A DNA stretch of 17,346 nucleotides from XYA12-FULL-58-9 sp001798605 (GCA_036736205.1 DAINMX010000129.1:1-17346); one strand, 5' to 3'. Counted from the stretch's first letter, positions 8,617 to 15,445 are shown. Notes: generated by a model from the sequence alone, not told the origin. Made by a program: numbers and translations.

Positions 8617-9945
8617 TTATGCGGCCATTCGCCGTCTTCTTCTACGCCACCACAACAGAGTGTTTCCCAGTACGCACACAGACAAAAGCGGTGATGGGGT
8701 CGTGCTGCATCCCCCCACCATCGCGTTGCCGCGGTTGTCTATGGGACCGCCGTCCTGTGGCATGACCGCAGCGGTACAGTCACTGCCATCACAACAATAG
8801 GAAGGTGAGCCACCGCCACAGATCAGGCTTTGGCACTCCAAGGCATTCTCACAGGGGACGCCTCGGGCTTTGTTTCCTGGAACACGGCAGCGACCAGCCG
8901 CAACGCCAGGGTCGCTGCCCACACAGGACGCGCCGGAGAGAAAGTCGCAATCGGCGTCATTGACACAGAAGGCAACACAACGAAACCAGCCGTCCAAGTC
9001 CCGATCACAGACTGCGTTGGTGCCCATGGCCGTCGGACAATCGCTGTCTTCGATGCAACCATCGGCACCGATGAAGCACACGGGCCCCACTGCGAGAGTG
9101 AGTGCGTCAGAGCAGAAGCTGCCGGTTGGGCAGGCTATGGTGTCGCAGGCGGCTGCACAGAATCCCGGGTTGGGCACCGTGGCAGGGGCGTTCGGCACGT
9201 CGGGATGAGAGGCACAAAGACTATTCAGACAATCGCCGTCAACGTAGCATGCATGGCCGTATTCTGTCCGACCCGCGGAGCAGCTGCCGCCGTTGCAATA
9301 GGTGTTGATGGTTGTGGCTCCACGATTGACCATGAGCACGGGACAGTCGTTGTCGACACTGCAAGTGAAGGCCAAAACGGGGTAAAGATAGCAAGCGCCA
9401 GTGACGTCGTCGTCGTCGAGGTTGCGAAAGAACGTGTGGGTGCGACCGCCGCGGTAGTGCATGGTGGCGGCGGGATGCGGGGTGTGCTCGAGACCGAGCA
9501 CGTGACCAAGCTCGTGAACGGCGATGGACTCGATATCGTAGACGTTGGCTTCACCCAGCGTGCCAAAGGGGAAGTCTTGATCGTTGAGCTTTATGCTGCC
9601 TGACAAATAGGTAACACCTGCGCGCTCGCGCAGGGTTACTCCTAACGCCCCATCGAGGTAACCGGGCCAATCGGTGCTGACAAAATCAACTTCAACCTGG
9701 GGAGTGGTTGGCACCTGGTTGAACGCAAAACCACTGCAGTCGACGTTGCTCCATGTCTGCAACGCCTGTTCAATGGCCACAAGGTCGGAGCCATCGCTCA
9801 CCTCGTTGCTTCCAGAGACGATCTGAACACTGGCGGAGGCATTGGTCCAACGGTAAGCCTCACCACTGCTGTTCGCGTCAACGGTGAAGCCGACGAGCAC
9901 CCAATAGGTGGCGCAGACCGTGACGTTGATGCCTGCTGCGCTCAT
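8617..9945 (-). CDS. Matrixin-like (M10) zinc metalloprotease with Cys-rich repeats and Myxo-CTERM-type tail
   Basis: 442 residues. The zinc site HELGHVLGLEH (144-154) fits HExxHxxGxxH, and Met 162 in AATMHY is the likely Met-turn. This makes it a secreted peptidase of the matrixin type (family knowledge). After the catalytic domain (about 28-190) come Cys-rich units of pattern D-x-D-C ... C (SVDNDC, YVDGDC, IEDSDC, VNDADC), similar to the Dickkopf-N-like repeats frequent in myxobacterial surface proteins. The end has GGCS (411-414), a hydrophobic stretch LLSVCVLGNTLLWW and six arginines, the layout of a Myxo-CTERM sorting signal, so surface display or processed release is likely. The start ATG overlaps the upstream stop as ATGA (9942-9945), implying translational coupling. 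Oddly, the N-terminus (MSAAGINVTVCATYWVLVGF) has no basic n-region, and the upstream in-frame codons hold no better signal peptide. Substrate unknown. Confidence 0.85.
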   Translation of the reverse strand: MSAAGINVTVCATYWVLVGFTVDANSSGEAYRWTNASASVQIVSGSNEVSDGSDLVAIEQALQTWSNVDCSGFAFNQVPTTPQVEVDFVSTDWPGYLDGALGVTLRERAGVTYLSGSIKLNDQDFPFGTLGEANVYDIESIAVHELGHVLGLEHTPHPAATMHYRGGRTHTFFRNLDDDDVTGACYLYPVLAFTCSVDNDCPVLMVNRGATTINTYCNGGSCSAGRTEYGHACYVDGDCLNSLCASHPDVPNAPATVPNPGFCAAACDTIACPTGSFCSDALTLAVGPVCFIGADGCIEDSDCPTAMGTNAVCDRDLDGWFRCVAFCVNDADCDFLSGASCVGSDPGVAAGRCRVPGNKARGVPCENALECQSLICGGGSPSYCCDGSDCTAAVMPQDGGPIDNRGNAMVGGCSTTPSPLLSVCVLGNTLLWWRRRRRRMAA

Positions 9946-10505
9946 GGTTGATCGGTCGCTTCCTCTCGACTTGCATGGATGACACGCGCGATGGCGGCCA
10001 TAACCTCTGCGACATAAACGACGTCCGACCTTTTGTGTGAGAGCTCACCATTCGGCAGAATGGTGGTCGTGTCTGTGGTTTGTGAACCACCCGTCAACCC
10101 ACAAGCCGGTTGTGGATCATCATCGAGGAGAATCGCCCCCAGCGCCATTCCCACCAGGTAACGACCACCGTCCGCATGCACATAGGTCATCAACAACAGG
10201 CGTTGTCCCGGTCGGAGGACGGCATCACCCACGACCTCAACCACGCGATTGTCGATCCTCCCGCCCAGTTGGGTTACCTCGATTGTGAGCTGGGATTTGC
10301 CCTTGAGCGTCTGCTCGATCCGAACCGTAGTGTCGGTCATGATGGTCTTGCCAACGGCATAGGAGTGTTGCCGAGTCACCACGCCAATGACGATGAGGTC
10401 TGCTTTGGCGACCTGCTCGTCCAAGCTGCGCTCGGCCATGAGTGTCGCCTCGGCAGTCACAGGCGCGATGAGCATCAAGCCAATTAGGCACAGGCGACGA
10501 GACAT
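9942..10505 (-). CDS. Exported protein of unknown function, coupled to the matrixin protease
   Basis: 187 residues from ATG 10505. I chose this start because it begins a textbook signal peptide (MSRRLCLIGLMLIAPVTAEA, cleavage near residue 20); an ATG at 10604 would add 33 basic residues in front of it. The mature part is mainly predicted beta: ADLIVIGVVTRQ, a TDTTVRIEQTLKGKS segment, LTIEVTQLGG, then GQRLLLMTYV. This pattern (export, strand pairs, 'xLKG', 'GG', 'LLL') is familiar from small exported proteins found beside matrixins in myxobacteria, but I cannot name a family with confidence. Cys 135 is the only cysteine in the mature chain. The stop overlaps the start of the protease by four bases, so the two are almost certainly one operon; a chaperone, inhibitor or co-secreted partner role is only a guess. 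Confidence 0.75.
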   Translation of the reverse strand: MSRRLCLIGLMLIAPVTAEATLMAERSLDEQVAKADLIVIGVVTRQHSYAVGKTIMTDTTVRIEQTLKGKSQLTIEVTQLGGRIDNRVVEVVGDAVLRPGQRLLLMTYVHADGGRYLVGMALGAILLDDDPQPACGLTGGSQTTDTTTILPNGELSHKRSDVVYVAEVMAAIARVIHASREEATDQP

Positions 10506-10687
10506 CCCGCAATTGTCGCGTCGCCGTCGTGCGGTTGCAAGGGCGAACGAACCTGATTTTCTAACGGTCGTACGGCATTTGACCTTTTGCGACTGCAGGG
10601 CCAAATCGCTTGGAGAAGAACCGCCAGGTTGTGTTTTCTTCTTTACATAACCGCTACTCTACTCCACACCGACAAAGCGGCAATTCA

Positions 10688-10828
10688 TCACCACCGCGCA
10701 GCCTCAAAAATCAAGGCGAGCATACACCACAACGCGTCGGTCGGGGAGGTTGCGATGCGATAGACATTCAGTCCTGGCGTGGTGGGCTTTGTCTCGAATT
10801 TGTCGATGGCTTTCGTTGTGCTAATCAT
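10688..10828 (-). CDS. Possible 46-residue small protein (ORF b)
   Basis: The ORF starts at ATG 10828 with a good Shine-Dalgarno, GAGGA (minus strand, 10837-10841), at 8 nt spacing. The predicted protein begins MISTTKAIDKFETKPTTPGL and ends in an amphipathic stretch, TDALWCMLALIFEAARW. The ATG overlaps the end of an upstream small ORF (ORF a), whose TAG is at 10821-10823. The TDALW motif recurs in ORF a, with codon differences that do not change the residues. No family is recognised. It could be a small secreted or membrane-active peptide, a peptide precursor, or chance. Confidence 0.35.
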   Translation of the reverse strand: MISTTKAIDKFETKPTTPGLNVYRIATSPTDALWCMLALIFEAARW

Positions 10829-11024
10829 GGTTGAAATCCTCGCTGGCTGAAGCAAATGGAGCTTGGCCGTCGAAGGCCAAGCTCCATTTTTCCACCAAGT
10901 CCGATAGTGTGGCGAGCCAAAGGGCATCGGTGGCGCAGTCCCTTTGTTGTGGTACTGTGAAGTTACAACCAGTCATTTGATACTGTTGATGTTGAGATTT
11001 GGATGACCGGCAAACAGCCAACAT
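10821..11024 (-). CDS. Possible 51-67-residue small protein (ORF a)
   Basis: The ORF runs from ATG 11024 (67 residues) or an inner ATG at 10976 (51 residues) to TAG at 10821-10823. Neither start has a strong ribosome site. It contains TDALWLATLSDLVEKW, which resembles TDALWCMLALIFEAARW of ORF b just downstream. Its last codons contain the ribosome site and start of ORF b, an arrangement that would allow translational coupling. The perfect hairpin at 10854-10889 falls inside its coding sequence and would encode KWSLAFDGQAPF. No family is recognised. If the hairpin is a true terminator of a plus-strand transcript, this ORF may be fortuitous. Confidence 0.25.
   Translation of the reverse strand: MLAVCRSSKSQHQQYQMTGCNFTVPQQRDCATDALWLATLSDLVEKWSLAFDGQAPFASASEDFNHD
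10837..10841 (-). promoter_or_regulatory. Ribosome binding site of small ORF b
   Basis: GAGGA on the minus strand lies 8 nt before ATG 10828. It is the main reason for preferring this start and for treating the small ORF as possibly real. Confidence 0.4.
10854..10891 (+). terminator. Perfect 15-bp inverted repeat with T-run; intrinsic-terminator-like
   Basis: The arms AAATGGAGCTTGGCC (10854-10868) and GGCCAAGCTCCATTT (10875-10889) are exact reverse complements around the 6-nt loop GTCGAA. The plus strand continues the T-run to five (10887-10891); on the minus strand the run is only TTT before GCTTC. This has the form of a rho-independent terminator for a plus-strand transcript, yet no plus-strand gene is recognisable upstream. 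It may end a small RNA, insulate the ATPase from upstream transcription, or act as a leader or intercistronic hairpin for the small minus-strand ORFs. Confidence 0.5.
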
Positions 11025-11046
11025 CTTCTGATTACTTGCAGAGCGT

Positions 11047-11064
11047 GCAGCCTACGTAGGCAGC
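11047..11064. promoter_or_regulatory. Palindrome upstream of the AAA ATPase gene, candidate operator
   Basis: GCCTACGTAGGC (11050-11061) is a perfect 12-bp palindrome. With one A-A mismatch it extends to an 18-bp dyad, GC-A-GCCTACGTAGGC-A-GC (11047-11064). It lies 18 bp before the ATG at 11083 and upstream of GGAG (11074-11077), between the divergent ATPase and small-ORF units. This is the size and position expected of a dimeric repressor site. No regulator gene is visible in the window. Confidence 0.4.
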
Positions 11065-11082
11065 TCGTTTGTTGGAGCAAGT

Positions 11083-12279
11083 ATGAGAGTTGAATCGATC
11101 CGGCTCAGAAATTTCCGTGCATTTCGCGACGTGCACATGCGCGATATTCCGGGCTTTTGTGTGCTTGTCGGAGCCAATGGTACCGGCAAGAGCACGTTGT
11201 TCTCGGTGTTTGCTTTTCTGCGCGATGCCATGACTACGAACGTAACTGCTGCTTTAGGTCGGCTTGGTGGCAGTCGTGGTTTCCATGAGGTGCGCTCCCG
11301 TGACTCAACGGGGCCAATCGAAATTGAGTTGAAGATCCGTGCGGATCTCGGACGTTCCCAGCCGAGTCTGATCACCTATAGTTTGACTCTTGATGAGCGG
11401 GATGGACGACCTGTGGTGGCGAGGGAGATATTGAAGTACCGCCGTGGTAGCGGAGGCCAACCGTGGCACTTCCTTGATTTCAGTTGTGGCTCTGGTGAAG
11501 CGGTCACAAATGAGATGGATACGGTTACTGATGAGAGATTGTTGCAGCGTGAGGCGCAGACCCTAAAGAGCCCAGACATTCTGGCCATTAAGGGACTGGC
11601 TCAATTTGAGCGTTTTCCCGCTGCCGTTTTGTTGGGCTCCCTAATAGAAAATTGGCACTTGTCCGACTTTCACATCAGTCGTGCGCGACCTGAACAGGAG
11701 TCAGGCTATGCCGAGCATCTTTCACGGGAGGGAGAGAACCTGTCGTTAGTAGTTGAGTACCTGCAGAAGCAGCATCGAGATGTATTCAGGAAGATCCTCC
11801 AACGTCTCGCAGAACGCGTGCCGGGGATCACTCATGTAGAGTCCAAGGAGACGGAGGAGGGGCGCGTTCTTCTTAAATTTCAGGATGGGGCATTCGAGGA
11901 CCCGTTTCTGGCTCGGTACGTCTCGGATGGAACAATCAAAATGCTCGCATATCTAGTGCTGTTGCTTGACCCCAAGCCTCACCCCTTGCTTTGTGTGGAG
12001 GAGCCGGAAAACCAGCTCTATCCGTCGCTGCTGAGTGATCTTGCTGAAGAGTTTCGCAGTTACGCTGTGCGAGGTGGGCAGGTGTTTGTTTCTACCCACT
12101 CGCCAGACTTCTTGAATGCCGTCGAGGTTGGTGAGGTGTTCTGGCTCATCAAGGAGAAGGGCTACACGGTGGTTCGGCGAGGCAAGGATGAACCCCAGCT
12201 TGTTCGGTACATGGAAGAGGGTGACAAGCTTGGATATCTTTGGAAACAGGGACTGTTTGAAGGCGCAGACCCACAATGA
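11083..12279 (+). CDS. AAA_21/AAA_15-type (SMC/OLD-like) ATPase
   Basis: 398 residues. The start, MRVESIRLRNFRAFRDV, is typical of ABC-like ATPases of the RecF/OLD/AAA_15-AAA_21 group. Walker A is GANGTGKS (30-37), a signature-like YVSDGTIKMLAYL spans 279-291, Walker B is LLCVEEPENQL (302-312, Glu 306/307) and the H-loop is STHSPDFL (His 339). A ~170-residue helical insertion separates the halves. The C-terminal EGDKLGYLWKQGLFEG resembles the end of AAA_21 proteins. No nuclease or TOPRIM domain is attached, so a separate effector is expected; the next gene overlaps by ATGA (12276-12279) and begins like DUF4276. GGAG (11074-11077) lies 5 nt before the ATG. GC is near 50% in sampled lines, below the flanks, which suggests transfer. 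Related ATPases are often in anti-phage defence; function here is inferred. Confidence 0.82.
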   Translation: MRVESIRLRNFRAFRDVHMRDIPGFCVLVGANGTGKSTLFSVFAFLRDAMTTNVTAALGRLGGSRGFHEVRSRDSTGPIEIELKIRADLGRSQPSLITYSLTLDERDGRPVVAREILKYRRGSGGQPWHFLDFSCGSGEAVTNEMDTVTDERLLQREAQTLKSPDILAIKGLAQFERFPAAVLLGSLIENWHLSDFHISRARPEQESGYAEHLSREGENLSLVVEYLQKQHRDVFRKILQRLAERVPGITHVESKETEEGRVLLKFQDGAFEDPFLARYVSDGTIKMLAYLVLLLDPKPHPLLCVEEPENQLYPSLLSDLAEEFRSYAVRGGQVFVSTHSPDFLNAVEVGEVFWLIKEKGYTVVRRGKDEPQLVRYMEEGDKLGYLWKQGLFEGADPQ

Positions 12280-12596
12280 AGAACCTTGTATTTCTACTCG
12301 AGGAGATTTCCGCAAAGGACTTACTTCGGGGACTGATTCCTCGAATTGTGCCAAGCTGCGTTGTTCTCCGACGCCTGAATCACGCGACGAATCGGCATGC
12401 GCGCTTCAGCCCCAGCCGGGCGCGAGCCTCCGAGGAATCGGGGCCTGCGCTATGCCGAGCGTTCAGTGCCGTTCGTGAGCAAATCCAGACGCTTGGGCAA
12501 GGGCCGCTCGGCCGCTGGATACGCGCAAGGCAGCTCGGCGTACAGTGCGCGGACGGCGTTGACGTCTGTTCGCCACGAGCGTGGGGAGCCTCGTAG
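12276..12596 (+). pseudogene. Truncated DUF4276-like partner gene of the ATPase
   Basis: The ORF starts at ATG 12276, overlapping the ATPase stop by four bases. Its first ~27 residues (MKNLVFLLEEISAKDLLRGL and following PRIVPS) fit my memory of one DUF4276 (TOPRIM-like) subgroup that opens with FLLEEPSAK and often sits behind an AAA_21 ATPase. After about residue 27-33 the sequence turns into an Arg/Ala/Ser-rich stretch unlike the family and stops at 12596 after 106 residues; complete members are roughly 200 residues. None of the other frames to 12611 restores recognisable family motifs. The break coincides with a rise from about 50% to 67% GC. I therefore read it as a gene cut by deletion or insertion. 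The alternative is a genuine 106-residue protein of unknown type. Confidence 0.6.
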
Positions 12597-12611
12597 GTGC
12601 GTGCCGTCATG
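12360..12611. other. GC-rich block of unknown origin
   Basis: By hand count, 12361-12600 is about 67% GC (161 of 240), against 45-52% in the preceding 120 bp and about 57% in the following gene. It overlaps the tail of the broken DUF4276-like ORF and ends against the vWA gene stop. Short ORFs exist in several frames (for example 12397-12615 plus and 12380-12610 minus), but none is recognisable. A 9-bp inverted repeat, GATTCCTCG (12335-12343) and CGAGGAATC (12431-12439), spans the left junction. I see no transposase, long terminal repeat or clear target duplication. Confidence 0.5.
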
Positions 12612-15308
12612 TTAGTTCAACGGGTCGGTATTGCCTACGGCGCTATGCGAGCTGAACATGAAGTTGTCGAGCAAGACAACCGAGTCGTATATTGCATCGC
12701 CCTCGTCATGAATCGAGAACGTAAGGGTGAAGCGTTCCCCGCCCTGGATCGGCCAACTGGTGCGCAGCCAACCGGTGGAACCGTCGTTGTCAAAGCCGGT
12801 GCCGGTATTGGGGATCGGGTGGAACTCGTTCTCGAAGTAGTTGTTGTCCACCTCGATGGATCGTTTGTTGGGATCAAAGGAGATATTGGTGGGTTTGCCG
12901 TCGTTGGTCGAAGCGGCCTCGAGGACAGCGTAGAACGTGTCGTTGTAGCTTGCCTTCACGTACTCGGGATACTCGGCAGAGAAGTAATTGAGGTCGAAGG
13001 AAAAACTCTTTGCTTCGGGAGGGGCCTGGAGCTCAAGCACCACTTGGTGCAAGTCGAACACCTGTTTGTGGTCAAGGTTGGGGTGCTCGTCATTGCCCAT
13101 GAAACGCGGCTCTGGATCTGCGAAGGCCTGGGCACTGAGTTGACCGCTGGTGGTTTGCGTATTGCCAATGGGTCCAGAGCCAAGGGCCAGAAAACGTCGA
13201 CCTTCGAGGGGCAACAGCCGTGTCGAGCTGCCAAGTCTCTCGACGGCTTTGATAGCCTGCGCAGGTGCCGGGCCGCGGATGATTGCCCGACTGACGAACT
13301 CGGGGCGAATACCTAGAACCACGGCCGGTGACTCGATGTTGCGGTCACAGGCAAACATTGAATCCTCGCCTTCGACGAGGGTGCGACGATAGGCCTTCAT
13401 CAGAGCGATAATGTCGCGCAACTCTCGATCACGCAGCTCATCATAGATGCTGGCGACATAGAGGATGCTCTCGTCGAGGGCGCGAACGTTGGCGTCGCGG
13501 TTGTCCTCCAGCGGATAGGTGATTTTCTTGAAGGTCTCGGCGTAGCGGACGATGGCGTCTCCCTTGAGCAGACCGAAGTTGCTCTTGAGCATGGTGCCCG
13601 CGGTGCTTTGCACCTTCAGGGTTTGCTTAGGGCTGCCGATGGGGCGGTACTCCGCCTCGAGCTCGAACGACGAACTCTTCAGTGCCGCGCCGTCGTGGTT
13701 TGTGGCGATCTCGAGGTGGTAGAGCATCTGGTCGCTCGGGGCGAGATACTGTGGGATCACCTCCGATGCCACCGATGACATCTGCTCGCCATGAAACTCC
13801 CTCACCTTCCAACCTGGGGGCAGGACCAATTTCAGGCGTACGTCTTTGATCGATAGATCAAAGGTCGAAACGAAATTCTCCTCTGCCATGATGCGGAGGA
13901 TCTCCTCGCGGCGGTCGAGAAAGATGTAGGCGCCCCGTCCCTTATCGGTGACCGCGTCCATGAGCATGTCGTCGAAACCTTCGCCGACGGCAACACCCAC
14001 GAGATAGATGCCCTGGCGGTTTGAATCCTCGGCGTGCTTGGCGATGGTCTCCTTGGTGAGTTTGCCCGTGTTGGCCCCACCGTCGCTCACGACCACGACG
14101 CGATTGGCGTGTTTGGCCTGATAGTTCTTCTCGACGACGTTGTACGCCATAGCGAGGCCGGCTTCGAAGTTCGTGATGTCAGTGGGCGTGATGGCCTTGA
14201 GCAGCTTCTCCAACTGCTCTGGCGTGTCACCGGTGACGACGTGGCCATCGAGTACGGTTGAAGCCTCACGACTTACGGTCACCAAGGAAATCACTTCACC
14301 AGGACGAAGCTTCTTCGCGAGCTCCGTGATGAAGGTCGTTGCGAGAGAGAAGGGCTCGCCAGCCATGGATCCAGAAACGTCAAGGAGCACCACCAGGTTC
14401 AAAGGAAGCATCTGGGCGCGTTCACGATCTGCGGAACGCACAGCGACCTGCATATTGTAGGTGCCCGGGCGGTCGCCAGCGCGCATCTCTGGAAGGACGG
14501 CGATCTCCGCCGTAGTCGGACTCGGGTAATTGAACGTGTAGTAATTGAGAAACTCGTAGGTGCGTATGTAGTCGGGGTGCACGTACCGGCGTGAGGTGAT
14601 CAGCTTGCGCACAATGGTCGGTGACGCCATGGAGTTGGAATCGTCGGCAGATAGATACTTGGTTGTCGGCTCAGTTGGGAAATCCTCCTCGGGTTGTGAC
14701 TTCTCAACCGGTGGTGAAGGTTGCTCGGGCTTCTTTCTGGTTTCTGTGTCATTCGCGGCACCTTGGGAGAGCTCACCGTCAGCATCAGCTTCAGCCATGA
14801 CAGACTCGGCGACCTCCTTTTGGCTCGGCGATTTATTTTTGGCCGGAGCCTTCGCGGGTTTTGCCATCTTGTTCGCAGCCTTTGCTGACTTGGATGCCGG
14901 AGGTGGTGGCGAAGCTGAGGGTTGCGCGGTCGGCTCGGGGGCCGGCTCCGCTGCCGTGTCCTCCATGGCCATGGCTTCTGACTCCCCGGCCATGCTCGCC
15001 CCAAGGGTGCCAAGTCCTGGGGCGCCATACCCGCCCCCGCCATCACCCGCAGAGCTTGATTGGCTGCTCGATGGCACCGCGACGCTGCGTCGTGAAGCTT
15101 CGAATGGTTTGGGCATCTCGACATTGACGGCAACATCAACACACTGAGGCCGCGACGCGGTCACGAAGGGCGCTGGCTCAATCTCATGGCTGCTACTGGG
15201 CAGGGGCAGGTCGATGGCTCCGGCAATCGGAGCTGCAGACTTTGGTGGTGAGGTGCAGGCAAAGATGAAAGCGAGGGCGCACGCGCGAACGGCCATCGAG
15301 TTTCGCAT
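12612..15308 (-). CDS. vWA-domain lipoprotein (YfbK-like) with C-terminal choice-of-anchor L-like domain
   Basis: 898 residues from ATG 15308, chosen because AGGAGT lies just upstream and the N-terminus is then a lipoprotein signal (MRNSMAVRACALAFIFAC, lipid-modified Cys 18); an ATG at 15350 would add 14 residues before it. Residues 75-225 are low-complexity and rich in Ala, Pro, Ser and Lys, probably an extended spacer. A YfbK-type N-terminal motif follows (YVHPDYIRTYEFLNYYTFNY, 242-261). The vWA domain (about 301-486) has a full MIDAS: DVSGSM (310-315), Thr 379 in DITNFEAG and Asp 409 in VVSDGG. A DUF3520-like region follows. The last ~140 residues (FDLNYFSAEYPEYV, YNDTFYAVL, GSTGWLRTSWPI, DSVVLLDNFMF) look like the 'choice-of-anchor L' beta-domain of myxobacterial surface proteins. 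Metal-dependent adhesion on the cell surface is the likely role; the ligand is unknown. Confidence 0.85.
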   Translation of the reverse strand: MRNSMAVRACALAFIFACTSPPKSAAPIAGAIDLPLPSSSHEIEPAPFVTASRPQCVDVAVNVEMPKPFEASRRSVAVPSSSQSSSAGDGGGGYGAPGLGTLGASMAGESEAMAMEDTAAEPAPEPTAQPSASPPPPASKSAKAANKMAKPAKAPAKNKSPSQKEVAESVMAEADADGELSQGAANDTETRKKPEQPSPPVEKSQPEEDFPTEPTTKYLSADDSNSMASPTIVRKLITSRRYVHPDYIRTYEFLNYYTFNYPSPTTAEIAVLPEMRAGDRPGTYNMQVAVRSADRERAQMLPLNLVVLLDVSGSMAGEPFSLATTFITELAKKLRPGEVISLVTVSREASTVLDGHVVTGDTPEQLEKLLKAITPTDITNFEAGLAMAYNVVEKNYQAKHANRVVVVSDGGANTGKLTKETIAKHAEDSNRQGIYLVGVAVGEGFDDMLMDAVTDKGRGAYIFLDRREEILRIMAEENFVSTFDLSIKDVRLKLVLPPGWKVREFHGEQMSSVASEVIPQYLAPSDQMLYHLEIATNHDGAALKSSSFELEAEYRPIGSPKQTLKVQSTAGTMLKSNFGLLKGDAIVRYAETFKKITYPLEDNRDANVRALDESILYVASIYDELRDRELRDIIALMKAYRRTLVEGEDSMFACDRNIESPAVVLGIRPEFVSRAIIRGPAPAQAIKAVERLGSSTRLLPLEGRRFLALGSGPIGNTQTTSGQLSAQAFADPEPRFMGNDEHPNLDHKQVFDLHQVVLELQAPPEAKSFSFDLNYFSAEYPEYVKASYNDTFYAVLEAASTNDGKPTNISFDPNKRSIEVDNNYFENEFHPIPNTGTGFDNDGSTGWLRTSWPIQGGERFTLTFSIHDEGDAIYDSVVLLDNFMFSSHSAVGNTDPLN

Positions 15309-15314
15309 GAGACG

Positions 15315-15320
15315 ACTCCT
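15315..15320 (-). promoter_or_regulatory. Ribosome binding site fixing the vWA lipoprotein start
   Basis: AGGAGT on the minus strand lies 6 nt before ATG 15308. It decides for this start over the in-frame ATG at 15350. Further upstream, GGGTAT (15353-15358) and ATACCC (15374-15379) form a 6-bp inverted repeat that could be part of a control site, but I would not rely on it. Confidence 0.6.
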
Positions 15321-15445
15321 GTTGGGATCGGCACCTTCATTGATATCCAAATGGGTATCCCCCGACCCGGCGAATACCCTACCAGAAGTTGAGAGGCGAG
15401 TAATGGCGAGACCTCAGTTGTTTTGCGACTTGAGCGACTTATCGG

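Larger units (their letters stand above)
10506..11082. other. 577-bp region without a recognisable conserved gene
   Basis: This stretch lies between the exported-protein gene and the AAA ATPase gene. 10506-10687 is the probable upstream region of the minus-strand exported-protein/protease operon; I see no convincing promoter hexamers there. 10688-11024 holds two small minus-strand ORFs and a perfect hairpin, listed separately. 11025-11082 holds a palindrome just before the ATPase gene. Sampled lines range from about 42% to 57% GC, partly lower than the flanking housekeeping genes. Confidence 0.6.

Noticed and set aside
8830..9603. 257-codon plus-strand ORF opposite the matrixin gene.
   Set aside because: Antisense shadow: the minus strand encodes an intact zinc site, Cys-rich repeats and tail, while the plus frame has no recognisable motif.
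10610..10834. 74-codon plus-strand ORF ending just before the hairpin at 10854, which could have been the gene that hairpin terminates.
   Set aside because: Arg/Gly/Ser-rich translation without family features; no clear ribosome site; it conflicts with the better-supported small minus-strand ORF. A non-coding transcript remains possible.
12380..12610. 76-codon minus-strand ORF beginning 1 nt after the vWA stop, suggesting a coupled downstream gene.
   Set aside because: The composition looks like random GC-rich translation, no family is recognised, and no ribosome site is evident apart from the coding end of the vWA gene.
12597..13316. 239-codon plus-strand ORF opposite the end of the vWA gene.
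   Set aside because: Antisense shadow of a clearly conserved C-terminal domain; no ribosome site and no family features.
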